Assembly (NCBI GenBank): GCA_946413655.1
Contig: CAMKLO010000007.1
Coordinates: 16,024-80,023 of the forward strand
Length of the DNA: 64,000 bases
Direction of reading: 5' to 3'
Source of the DNA: an uncultured Fibrobacter sp.
GTDB lineage: Bacteria > Fibrobacterota > Fibrobacteria > Fibrobacterales > Fibrobacteraceae
Made by a program: the position numbers and the translations under genes
Notes under the pieces: generated by a model
What the model was told of the DNA's origin: nothing
Databases searched by the model: none
Seen by the model: the letters and a program-made list of their open reading frames with translations, nothing else
Part shown: positions 1 through 8,508 of the stretch, one piece after another
Position numbering within the stretch: position 1 is the stretch's first letter
Layout: each line of letters opens with the position of its first letter

Positions 1-2
1 GA

Positions 3-737
3 GCGATGGTCGGCGAAGCAGGGATTGACAAGCGGTATCCAGGATACGAAGACGGCACTCAGGACCGTGTATTTTTGGAACAGGCGAAGCTGGCCTTGGA
101 ATTCCAGCGTGACTTGCAAATCCATTGCGTCGGGGATTATATGCGGGTGCTGAAACTTTTGACCAAGGCGGGGTTTCCGCAAGACGAGCCGTGGTTGTAT
201 AGCGCACCGCGCCCCATATTCCACAGGTTTGGTGGAGACGTGGCTTTTCTCAAACGAGCACTCCCCTACGGTGCGCTGTTTTCGCTGCATGCCGACAGTT
301 TCCGCAAGAAATCGACTGCGGCCACGATTCCGCTTATCCCGCAAGAACGCGTGTTTTTCGAAACCGATGCCGATGAATCGTTTTGGCAAGGAAAAACCGG
401 TAGGAATAACGCGGCTGATAATGTTACAACTGATCCCGGAACCCCGGAATATATCCGGGGCAGGCTCAAGTCCGGGATGACAAGTAGTGAAGAGTCCGGG
501 ATGACAAGTAGTGAAGAGTCCGGGATGACAAACAGTGTTGAGTCCGGGATGACAAGTAGTGAAGAGTCCGGGATGACAAACTGCGCTGAATCCGGGGCGA
601 CAAGCAGTGCTGAGTCCGTCATCCTGACCCTCGCAGAGGGGAAGGATCCAGTGCAATTCACACCAGAAGAATGCGCCTCGGAACTGGAGAGCCGATTGGA
701 ATCAGTTCGAGCCGCCTACGCCAAGTGCCGTGAGTAG
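3..737 (+). CDS. TatD-family metal-dependent hydrolase, 5' end outside window, repeat-invaded
   Basis: The reading frame is open to the left edge, so the N-terminus is missing. The visible part has the TatD pattern: VGEAGID near the start, FQRDLQIHCVGD (metal-binding His), FHRFGGD, and FFETDAD (the ETDAP-like motif). TatD proteins are metal-dependent nucleases of the amidohydrolase fold, usually cytosolic. After about residue 138 the family similarity stops. In its place come about six copies of a ten-residue SGMTSSEE-type unit (477-617) and then a second repeat type (618-653). Both are translated intergenic repeats, and the insert stays in frame. The ORF ends inside the 3' end of the convergent mfd gene, overlapping it by 36 bp. 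The last 28 residues may be the original tail or read-through. Whether the protein still folds and works cannot be told from sequence. Confidence 0.75.
   Translation, partial: AMVGEAGIDKRYPGYEDGTQDRVFLEQAKLALEFQRDLQIHCVGDYMRVLKLLTKAGFPQDEPWLYSAPRPIFHRFGGDVAFLKRALPYGALFSLHADSFRKKSTAATIPLIPQERVFFETDADESFWQGKTGRNNAADNVTTDPGTPEYIRGRLKSGMTSSEESGMTSSEESGMTNSVESGMTSSEESGMTNCAESGATSSAESVILTLAEGKDPVQFTPEECASELESRLESVRAAYAKCRE
477..617 (+). repeat. Short tandem repeat inside tatD (about 30-bp and 24-bp spaced units)
   Basis: Units of the form TCCGGGATGACAAGTAGTGA are repeated five to six times with small changes. The core CCGGGATGACA equals one arm of the dispersed intergenic repeat seen elsewhere in the window (for example 53452-53481). 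All units keep the reading frame and encode SGMTSSEE/SGMTNSVE variants. Confidence 0.9.
618..653 (+). repeat. Dispersed repeat type B inside tatD
   Basis: The stretch starts GTCATCCTGA and ends GAAGGATCCAGTG. This matches the intergenic repeats at 30841-30875, 51807-51847 and 54154-54189, here translated as part of the tatD reading frame. Confidence 0.75.
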
Positions 738-3700
738 CGGGTCTGCCGACCGGACGGTCGCCGCCTGCACCTGAATATTTGCGAACGCCCGGAACACTTC
801 CAGCGTTTTTTTCGCCATTTCCACGGGAGTTCCGCGCCCGACCTCGAACACCGCCTGTAACGGCGACATGCCCAAGTAACGCATATTGCAAGTGCAGAGG
901 CTGCTGATTTCGCCCAGCACACGCGGATCCGGCGACGGCGTTTCCGCAAACGTCGCAACGATAACGCCCTTGCGGAGCGCAAGCCCCTGGATACGCAAAC
1001 GACCCGCCAAAAGTCCAAGTTCGGTCACAAGCAAAAGCATTTTCGCCGGTGTTGGCACAGGGCCAAAGCGGTCCTGCAATTCACTTTCGATGTTCTGCAC
1101 GTCCGCCTGCGACGTGATGCGGGCAATGCGCTGGTACAGCGAGATTCGCGTGAGGCCATCTTCCACGTAATTCTCGGGAAGGTATGCGTCGATGCCAATT
1201 TCCACACGCGGCTGGATCGGCTTTTCGAGAGCGCCGCCGCGAAGCATTTCGACGGCTTCGCGCACCAAACGCACGTACGTTTCAAAGCCAACTTCGGCAA
1301 TAAAGCCGTGCTGTTCCTGACCAAGCAAGTTCCCTGCACCGCGAATTTCAAGGTCGCGCATGGCAAGCTGGTAGCCACTGCCGAGGTCCGTAAACTGTTC
1401 CAGCGCTTTTAGGCGACGCATGGATTCCTGCGAGATTTCGCCACGCTGCGGAATGACGAGGAACGCCTTTGCCAAAACGCTGCTGCGGCCCACGCGGCCA
1501 CGCATCTGGTAAAGCTGGCTAATGCCAAAGTGGTGTGCGTTCATGATGATAATCGTGTTTGCGTTCGGCACATCCAAGCCCGATTCGATAATGCTTGTGC
1601 TCACGAGAATATCGAACTTGCGCGAAAGGAAAGCGTCCATCACGCGTTCAAGTTCGTGATCTTCCATTTGGCCGTGTGCGACTGCGACTTTCGCTTCGGG
1701 CGCCATCGCCTCGATCTCTTCGGCAAGCTTGGTAATCGTCTGCACGCGGTCATTCACCACGAACACCTGGCCACCGCGAGCAAGTTCATCGAGAATCGCA
1801 TTCTTCAAGACTTCGTCATCACGCTGCATCAGCTTGGTCTCGACCGGCAAGCGGTTAATGGGCGGCGTATTAATAAGCGAAATGTCGCGAACGCCCGTCA
1901 TGCTCAAGTGCAGCGAACGCGGAATCGGCGTTGCACTCATGCTGAGCGTATCGACGGCAAGACGGAGCTGGCGGAGTTTTTCTTTTTGCTTCACACCGAA
2001 CTTCTGCTCTTCGTCGATAATCAAAAGTCCCAAGTCCTTGAACTCGCTCTTATTCGACAAGAGCGCATGCGTGCCAATCACGATGTTCACCGTGCCATCA
2101 GCAATCTGTTTGAAAATTTCCTTCTTCTCTTTCGCACTCTTGTAACGGTTCATCAAGGCAATGTTGACCGGATAGGCGGCAAAGCGCTCGCAGAAGTTTT
2201 CGTAATGTTGCGCCGCAAGAATCGTCGTCGGCACGAGAATGGCGACTTGCTTGTTCGATGCGACACACTTGAACGCCGCTCGCATGGCAACTTCGGTTTT
2301 ACCAAAGCCCACGTCACCACAAATGAGGCGGTCCATCGGGCGGCGGCTTTCCATATCGCGTTTGATGTCAGCCGTAGCACGCAACTGATCCGGCGTCGGA
2401 TCGTATTCGAAGGAATCCTCGAATTCCTTCTGCATGTTGCCATCGGGCGGGAAACCGAAACCTTCGACGAGTTCGCGTTTCGCATAAAGTTCCACGAGAT
2501 CGCGCGCAATCTTGATAACCTTTTCCTTGACGCGCTTCTTGATGTTTTCCCAAGTCTTGCTGCCGAGGCGGTCGAGCTTCGTTTCTACATCGTCCGAGCG
2601 GTCGAGACGCTCAATCTTTTGCAAGTCCGAAACCGGGAACTTCAAGCGGTCGCCGCCATCGTATTCGAGCAACGCGCAATCGACCATACCGCCATTGACT
2701 TCCACGCGGACAAGTCCCAAGTAACGACCAATGCCGTGGTCTTCATGCGCCACGAGGTCACCGCGATTGAGCGATTCCACCATCAACGCATTCGTCACCG
2801 AGCCCGCAATCTTGTGCTTGCGAGCCTTGTTCGCATGGCGGTTTAAAATTCTCGATTCCGTGAGGAATGCAACGTTGTCATCTTCGAGCCAAAAGCCTTC
2901 ACTCAAGTTGCCGATAAAATAATCTTCGACCGGCAGACCGTCAAAAATTTCACGCAAGCGGTTCACACCGCCAAGCGTCTGCGCCATCACATAGACGCGA
3001 CCGCCCTTGTCGTAAAATTCTTCAATTTCTTTGGCAACCGCGTCCGTACCGTTCGACGTAAAGTCCTGCGCACGCATGTGCATTTCGTGCCAGTTGCCGT
3101 CATCGACCTTGACTCGCGTCATATCGAGCGATGCACGACCAACGAACAAACGCGAAAGCTCGCCTATTTTGAACCACAAATCCGCAGGAGCAGCGATTCC
3201 CGCATCCGTCACGCGAGCTTCGTCATAAGCGCCTCGGAACGCGCCATACATCTTCGAAGCAGTTTCCGAAAGCAACGAAAGTTCCTCGAATACAAGCGAG
3301 GCACGCGGCATGTAATCCAAGAGGCTAGCCACCAAACGCTGGTGATGTGGACGATGCCACCACAGCGATTCCGCGGAACATTCCTCACCCGCCATCACCG
3401 ATTCCGGCACCGTGAATTCACCCATCGGGAAGAACTCGATGTGCGTCATCTGCTCCAGCGAACGCTGCGAGAAAATATCGAACGCACGGATGGATTCAAT
3501 TTCATCGCCGTAAAATTCAATACGGATCGGATGCGGATAAAGCAAGCAGTTCACATCGACAATGCAACCGCGAATCGAAAACTCGCCCACGCCGCTCACC
3601 ATCGGCTGTTCCGTAAAGCCGTGATCGAGGAACCACGGGCGCAAAGACGAAGGCTCCAGCTGGTCACCAACGCGGAGCGTACGCACCTGGCGCATGATTT

Positions 3701-4100
3701 CGCCCGGTTCCGGGAGTTTCATCAAGAATGCATCCAGCGGACAAACGACAACAAACGGCTTTTCGGTATGCGAAACATCGCGGAAGAACTTCAGACGTTC
3801 TTCAAGCACGCCCTCGAACGGCACCTTGATTTCGTAAGGTTTCAAGCCGAGCGACGGGAAAAAGCGAACAAACTCCTCGCCCACCATGCTTTCGAGATTC
3901 TCGACCCAGACTTCGGCACTGCGGTAATCCTTCGCAATCACCAGAATGTTCTGCGGGCTTTTCAAGAAGCGGTTCGCCACCATCATCGAGGCTAGCGGAA
4001 CCGACGCGCCATTGACGTGAATGGCCTCGTTATCAGCATTTTCAAAAAGCGAAATCGCAGGGAACGAATTTTCTTGAAGGAATTCCGAAATGGTAAGCAT
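702..4100 (-). CDS. mfd: Transcription-repair coupling factor Mfd
   Basis: Mfd is a cytosolic SF2 ATPase that removes stalled RNA polymerase and recruits UvrA to lesions. The N-terminal UvrB-like region is followed by the CarD-like RNA polymerase interaction domain (GDLVAHEDHGIGRYLG). The helicase core comes next, with Walker A GDVGFGKTE near residue 592 and a DEEQ box near residue 692. The motif GRVGRSS and the C-terminal TRCF domain follow. The length of about 1132 residues is normal. I chose the ATG at 4100 (MLTISEFLQ); a TTG 36 bp upstream would overlap the neighbouring gene. A degenerate copy of this gene's 5' end lies at about 46014-46103. Confidence 0.97.
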   Translation of the reverse strand: MLTISEFLQENSFPAISLFENADNEAIHVNGASVPLASMMVANRFLKSPQNILVIAKDYRSAEVWVENLESMVGEEFVRFFPSLGLKPYEIKVPFEGVLEERLKFFRDVSHTEKPFVVVCPLDAFLMKLPEPGEIMRQVRTLRVGDQLEPSSLRPWFLDHGFTEQPMVSGVGEFSIRGCIVDVNCLLYPHPIRIEFYGDEIESIRAFDIFSQRSLEQMTHIEFFPMGEFTVPESVMAGEECSAESLWWHRPHHQRLVASLLDYMPRASLVFEELSLLSETASKMYGAFRGAYDEARVTDAGIAAPADLWFKIGELSRLFVGRASLDMTRVKVDDGNWHEMHMRAQDFTSNGTDAVAKEIEEFYDKGGRVYVMAQTLGGVNRLREIFDGLPVEDYFIGNLSEGFWLEDDNVAFLTESRILNRHANKARKHKIAGSVTNALMVESLNRGDLVAHEDHGIGRYLGLVRVEVNGGMVDCALLEYDGGDRLKFPVSDLQKIERLDRSDDVETKLDRLGSKTWENIKKRVKEKVIKIARDLVELYAKRELVEGFGFPPDGNMQKEFEDSFEYDPTPDQLRATADIKRDMESRRPMDRLICGDVGFGKTEVAMRAAFKCVASNKQVAILVPTTILAAQHYENFCERFAAYPVNIALMNRYKSAKEKKEIFKQIADGTVNIVIGTHALLSNKSEFKDLGLLIIDEEQKFGVKQKEKLRQLRLAVDTLSMSATPIPRSLHLSMTGVRDISLINTPPINRLPVETKLMQRDDEVLKNAILDELARGGQVFVVNDRVQTITKLAEEIEAMAPEAKVAVAHGQMEDHELERVMDAFLSRKFDILVSTSIIESGLDVPNANTIIIMNAHHFGISQLYQMRGRVGRSSVLAKAFLVIPQRGEISQESMRRLKALEQFTDLGSGYQLAMRDLEIRGAGNLLGQEQHGFIAEVGFETYVRLVREAVEMLRGGALEKPIQPRVEIGIDAYLPENYVEDGLTRISLYQRIARITSQADVQNIESELQDRFGPVPTPAKMLLLVTELGLLAGRLRIQGLALRKGVIVATFAETPSPDPRVLGEISSLCTCNMRYLGMSPLQAVFEVGRGTPVEMAKKTLEVFRAFANIQVQAATVRSADPLLTALGVGGSN

Positions 4101-4129
4101 AGAGGGAAATTTAGAAAAAACTCTAAACG

Positions 4130-5356
4130 CTACCAAATGTGGAAGCCTACACCTAAATAGAATCTATGCTTGGAATGTTTTTTATAATCGTCGGCTTCAC
4201 CACCATTTTCGCCATATTTAAACACATACTTCGCCTTAAGAGATAAATAGCCCCCTATTGGAAATTCACCCCCTAATTCAGAAATCCACGGTCTAAATTC
4301 AAATTGCATGCCAGCCATCCAACTCTTGTATCCACCCACAAACGGAACAATTTTGAAGAACCTATTTTCAAAAGCATCTACACCTAGCAAGACATTCCAA
4401 CCATCCAGAAAATCAGGATCCTGCCCATGATTAGCCGTTAAAATAAAACGTTTATATTGAAGAACAATATTCAATTCACAATCGGAATTCGACGGACTGA
4501 TAAAAAATTCTCCGCCGATGCCTCCAGTATATAAACGATCCAAATAGTAATGCTGACGTCTAAAATCTCTTTCACGGGTTTGATTTGCCAAATGTCTGTG
4601 CTTTATAGCCCAACTTCTAAACTCCGAATCGGGATAATTATTTTGGAAACTAGCAAACATGGAAAACAACGAATCGTAATAAACAGAATCCTTATCAACG
4701 AAATCCTCACTCCAAACACCATAACGCATTTGATAAATTTCATCTCTTTGGCTACACACTTCTGACATTTTTCCTTTTTTCACTTCTTCAGAAAAACAAG
4801 CGATAGACTTATTTTTGATAACATTACGCGAAAACTCCATTTTCATCAATTCAGCCAAATCCTTGAGTTCTTGGCTTATATCCGAATTCGAGATACGATT
4901 CAACTGTTCCTGAAGAACGTCCCGATTTGTCAAATCCATATTCGCATCAAGATATTCAATTAGCTTATCATCAAATGCAGAATACCATTGATATTGATGA
5001 GCATATGCTCCTTGTGCATAAGAACGCAAATGATTATCATAATCACGAACAAACGTAACAATTGCCGAATCAAATTGATCCATCAAAAGATAAATCTGCA
5101 AAAGTTCGTACTTGTCCAAGGCATATTCTTCATATGCGGAATCTGTCAGAACACCAATATAACGTGCAACAGCGACAGAATCTTTAATTTGTATAGACTG
5201 TAATAAAGAGTCGCGAGTCTCCGCAATCAATTGATGGGGAGTTCCATTTAGTTTAGCACAAAGAGCCTCACGGGATTCTATCGCTTTGAGGTAATCATTC
5301 CCAAAGCCCCAAACACACAGGCACAAAATCAACGAAATCAGAAATCGGAGACGCAT
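4130..5356 (-). CDS. Secreted protein with possible C-terminal outer-membrane barrel
   Basis: I do not recognise a named family. The ATG at 5356 gives a clear signal peptide (MRLRFLISLILCLCVWGFG); the frame also opens at a GTG 24 bp earlier. Residues about 30-270 are charged and helical in character, with no repeat I can define. The last 130 or so residues alternate polar and aromatic stretches (GGYLSLKAKYVFKYG, HRFYLGVGFHIW) and end in Trp, as outer-membrane strands often do. Its stop lies 29 bp from the mfd start, so the two may share a transcript. This gene and the next one sit between mfd and clc, while the 46 kb relic joins mfd and clc directly. Confidence 0.7.
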   Translation of the reverse strand: MRLRFLISLILCLCVWGFGNDYLKAIESREALCAKLNGTPHQLIAETRDSLLQSIQIKDSVAVARYIGVLTDSAYEEYALDKYELLQIYLLMDQFDSAIVTFVRDYDNHLRSYAQGAYAHQYQWYSAFDDKLIEYLDANMDLTNRDVLQEQLNRISNSDISQELKDLAELMKMEFSRNVIKNKSIACFSEEVKKGKMSEVCSQRDEIYQMRYGVWSEDFVDKDSVYYDSLFSMFASFQNNYPDSEFRSWAIKHRHLANQTRERDFRRQHYYLDRLYTGGIGGEFFISPSNSDCELNIVLQYKRFILTANHGQDPDFLDGWNVLLGVDAFENRFFKIVPFVGGYKSWMAGMQFEFRPWISELGGEFPIGGYLSLKAKYVFKYGENGGEADDYKKHSKHRFYLGVGFHIW

Positions 5357-5712
5357 ATAAAATAAGATACAATTTTTCACGAAAAAAAGTACATTTTTAG
5401 TGTTTTAACACCTGCAACTCGACCTATTGCACGTTGTTTTTTAATTATTTATTTTTCATTATACGACGAGAAAGACCCGCTGATTGAGGCGTACGCATCC
5501 ACGGGCGGGAACATTCCTTCTCGCAGTTGTAGGTCCGGTATTGACTTGGCGAAAGCCTTGGCCTTGGAATACCCATGCGGAATACGCTGCGATACATATC
5601 CCGATACTGCTCAGTGTCGGCTTTAAAAGATTAATCAACCTCAAGATACACTCTAACCGTGTACGTTTTTTGACGTACATATTCTTCCGCTATTTAACAG
5701 AATAGGAGCTCT
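5357..5712. other. Intergenic region, no gene recognised
   Basis: This 356-bp gap lies between divergent genes. Positions 5466-5630 are clearly richer in GC than the flanks and can be read as about 53 codons on the + strand without a start, ending at a stop near 5626. That could be the remnant of a lost gene, but I cannot name it. The final 20 bp hold the ribosome binding site AGGAG for the following gene. Confidence 0.4.
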
Positions 5713-6741
5713 ATGAATAGAGAACAATACGCTGCAATGCTCAAGGACATCAGCGAAACCCACAAAGCAGGTGGCGACACGGCCGCTTGCATTGCAAAAT
5801 ACAACGAACGTTACAAGTTCATGTACATCTACAATGACAATGTGTTCAAGATTCTTTTCGGGAGTCCCGAGAACGAAAAAATCACTATTGATTTTCTCAA
5901 TGCCGTTCTTGGGTTCATCGGAAGCGATTGCATCAACAACCTTGCCTACATCAACCCTGCCCTGCCCGACGCATTCGGTAAAAGCATCACCTCGGACATC
6001 GTAGCAACCGACCAGCGTCTCGACCGGATTGTGCTCGAAGTACAGCATGTCGAAGACGATTCGTACAACGCACGTTTGGTTCTTTACACGGCAAAGCACA
6101 CCATTGCAAGCCGCATCAAAGGTGAAGATTACGCATTGCAGAATTTGAACCTCATCAGTCTCCAGATGTTCGATGGATTCCCCAATTCACCTAATTACAG
6201 GCACAGTATTCGTTTCAAAAATCAAGAAAACGAAGAATTCTACGACAAGCAGACGATCACGCTTGTTGAAATACCCAAATTCTTGAAAGGGAACTTCGCC
6301 ACCGACAACAGCAGAATCGCAGAATGGCTCCGTGTAATCGATGGTTTGAACAACGAAACGCCCGTAGCCGTCCCCGAAGGCTCGCCATTCGCTCTATTGC
6401 AAGAAAAAACCCAATTGAGTATATTTACAGAGGAATTTCTTGTAAGCGAGGCTATGAAAATGAGCGACCACAAGTATGAACTCTACGTTGAAAAGAAACA
6501 CGCCCGTAAGGAAGGCCTCGAAGAAGGACGTGCGGAAGGACGTGCGGAAGGACGTGCGGAAGGACGTGCGGAAGGACGTGCGGAAGGACGTGCGGAAGGT
6601 CTCACTGAAGGTGCTGATGCCAAAGCTCGCGAAATGGCTGCAGCAATGCTTGCAGATGGCGATTCCGTAGAAAAGGTCGTGCGAATTTCCAAGCTCCCTG
6701 AATCCGATGTTCTCGCCATCAAAGCCCGTTTACAAAAGTAA
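5713..6741 (+). CDS. Rpn-family recombination-promoting nuclease / PD-(D/E)XK putative transposase
   Basis: The sequence matches the Rpn (RpnA-E, formerly transposase_31 / PDDEXK_2) pattern: FMYIYNDNVFKILFG near residues 35-50, LDRIVLEVQHVEDD near 103-116 as the catalytic E-x-Q part, and RLVLYTAKHTIASRIKGEDY. In E. coli, Rpn proteins are DNA endonucleases that raise RecA-independent recombination. The start is supported by AGGAG ten bases upstream. Near the C-terminus, six perfect copies of a 12-bp unit (EGRA) form a charged linker before a short helical tail. The gene appears complete at 342 residues. It converges with the CLC gene across a strong hairpin at 6761-6788. Confidence 0.88.
   Translation: MNREQYAAMLKDISETHKAGGDTAACIAKYNERYKFMYIYNDNVFKILFGSPENEKITIDFLNAVLGFIGSDCINNLAYINPALPDAFGKSITSDIVATDQRLDRIVLEVQHVEDDSYNARLVLYTAKHTIASRIKGEDYALQNLNLISLQMFDGFPNSPNYRHSIRFKNQENEEFYDKQTITLVEIPKFLKGNFATDNSRIAEWLRVIDGLNNETPVAVPEGSPFALLQEKTQLSIFTEEFLVSEAMKMSDHKYELYVEKKHARKEGLEEGRAEGRAEGRAEGRAEGRAEGRAEGLTEGADAKAREMAAAMLADGDSVEKVVRISKLPESDVLAIKARLQK
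6523..6594 (+). repeat. Six perfect 12-bp tandem repeats, unit GAAGGACGTGCG
   Basis: The unit GAAGGACGTGCG occurs six times in a row without a change, encoding EGRA. Changes in copy number would keep the reading frame and only change linker length. Confidence 0.97.
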
Positions 6742-6760
6742 TGAAAATTTTACATTATTT

Positions 6761-6788
6761 AAACGGTCTGGACAATTCCAGTCCGTTT
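6761..6788. terminator. Bidirectional hairpin terminator between convergent genes
   Basis: AAACGGTCTGGA pairs with TCCAGTCCGTTT around the loop CAAT with one mismatch. A T-rich run follows on the + strand. It sits between the stops of the Rpn gene and the clc gene. Confidence 0.8.
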
Positions 6789-6825
6789 TCTTTTACAGTA
6801 AATAACATTAATATTTTTCGATAAT

Positions 6826-8313
6826 TTACTCTTTCGCGATTTTGTCGTAGGCTTGGATAAGTTCGCGGTCCATGTCGCGACGATGCGCCGGCGAAGCAAA
6901 CTTGTTGAGCACTTGGCTCTTGTAAATTGACCAATTGCGAGAAAACGCCACATGCATGACAGAGGCAATCAATAGCCCCGGCAGCAAACTGTAGCTTCCA
7001 GTCATTTCGCAGACCATCACGACGCCAGCAAACGGAGCCTTTGCTGCACCGGCAAAAAACGCAGCCATACCGACAAGAATGAACATTTCCGGCATGCGGA
7101 TAACGCCCGGGAATGCAAGTTCGCAGATTCCCGCAAACATCGCACCCACAACGCCACCAATAAACAGTGACGGTCCAAAAACACCGCCTGAGCCGCCCGA
7201 ACCCACCGTCAATGCGGTTGCCACAATCTTTGCAAGCACGACACCGAGCAAAAGCAACACGCCCCACGCAGTATGCGGCACAAGACCAGCCATCAAATCA
7301 TCGATAAAGCCAAAGCCACCGCCAGAAACTTCCGGATACGCAAGAATCAAAAGCGAAACGAACGCGCCGCCAATCGCGGGTTTGAGCCAAGCAGGAATCG
7401 ACCACTTATGAAAGCGGCGTTCCGATGCATAATAACAGCGCACATACAAATACGAAAACGGGAAACAGATAATTCCAAGCAACGCGCAAGCAAAAAGCTC
7501 CACGCCCCCCGTGAACGGGAACGCAGGCACGCCCCCAATCAAAGGCGCAGTCCCCACAAACGCCACATAAACCGCGAACGACACCACCGACGAAACCACG
7601 GACGTCGCAAAAGCATTCGACTCGAAATCCTCGCGGTAAAGCATTTCGACCGACGTGAGCGCCCCCGCCAACGGAGCCTTGAAAATTGCGCCAAGCCCAG
7701 CCGCCGTACCCGCCAGCAAGAACTGACCGCGCATCATCCGCGGCATCTTGAAAAACTTGCAAATCGTCGAGGCTATGCCGGAACCAATCTGCGAAATCGG
7801 GCCTTCGTACCCTGCGGAACCGCCCGTCGAAAGCGTCACGATACTCGCAAAGAACTTCACCGGAGCCACGCGGGCACGCACGTTACCGCCCTGGTGGTGG
7901 AATGAATAAATCATCCTGTCGGTGCCCTGCCCCGCCGTTTCGGGAGCTCGGGCAATCTTGTAAATAAAAATGCCTACAGCAAGGCCGCCAAGCGCGGGAA
8001 CTGCGGCAAAAGACCACCACGGTAAAAGACCAAGCGTCCACGGCAAACGGACCCAATCCGCAGCGTGCACTAGCCCCCAATGGAACGCGACAGCGACAAG
8101 TCCCGTCACGAAACCGATTACCGCAGCAAGCCCAAGCTTCGGCAAGTAACCGTTAACCACGAAAAGTTTCGCAATAGTCCTATGAATCCGCTTCACGCGG
8201 CGCAAGATAGAAATATTGGCATTCCTAAGCAAGAGTCTGGGGGGCTTAAATGCTCCGCCCTTAAAAACCCGGAAGCATTTTGCCGACGTTGGCAAAATGG
8301 TTGTTTTTGGCAC
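6826..8313 (-). CDS. CLC-family chloride channel / chloride-proton antiporter
   Basis: This inner-membrane protein has about ten or more hydrophobic helices and the CLC filter motifs: GSAGYEGP near residue 160 (the GxEGP motif) and GGSGGVFGPSLF near residue 370 (the GxFxP motif). The family moves chloride, often in exchange for protons. There are no C-terminal CBS domains. The open frame starts at a GTG at 8313; the first membrane helix begins near residue 55, so the true start may be further in, for example the GTG before KRIHRTIAK. I see no convincing ribosome binding site to decide. Pieces of this gene's 3' half are repeated at 46119-46340. Confidence 0.92.
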   Translation of the reverse strand: MPKTTILPTSAKCFRVFKGGAFKPPRLLLRNANISILRRVKRIHRTIAKLFVVNGYLPKLGLAAVIGFVTGLVAVAFHWGLVHAADWVRLPWTLGLLPWWSFAAVPALGGLAVGIFIYKIARAPETAGQGTDRMIYSFHHQGGNVRARVAPVKFFASIVTLSTGGSAGYEGPISQIGSGIASTICKFFKMPRMMRGQFLLAGTAAGLGAIFKAPLAGALTSVEMLYREDFESNAFATSVVSSVVSFAVYVAFVGTAPLIGGVPAFPFTGGVELFACALLGIICFPFSYLYVRCYYASERRFHKWSIPAWLKPAIGGAFVSLLILAYPEVSGGGFGFIDDLMAGLVPHTAWGVLLLLGVVLAKIVATALTVGSGGSGGVFGPSLFIGGVVGAMFAGICELAFPGVIRMPEMFILVGMAAFFAGAAKAPFAGVVMVCEMTGSYSLLPGLLIASVMHVAFSRNWSIYKSQVLNKFASPAHRRDMDRELIQAYDKIAKE

Positions 8314-8508
8314 AAAAAAAACTTTTGGGACATCGTGTCAAAAATACAAGAGGCTTTTTACCATTTTCTGTCAAAACTTGCTATTTCACTGAAAAAGGTT
8401 AACATTTTTCAAAATTTGAGACTTTTTCTCAAATTTTAAACCAAATTTATTGACTTTAGTTAAACAATAATATATTTTTTAGTAAAAACTTCTCAAATTA
8501 AACACATT

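Noticed and set aside
477..617. CRISPR array
   Set aside because: The repeats are in frame within tatD with no spacer sequences.
1530..2846. A 438-codon + strand frame across mfd
   Set aside because: It is antisense to the clearly conserved mfd helicase core and has the His/Arg-rich composition of a shadow frame.
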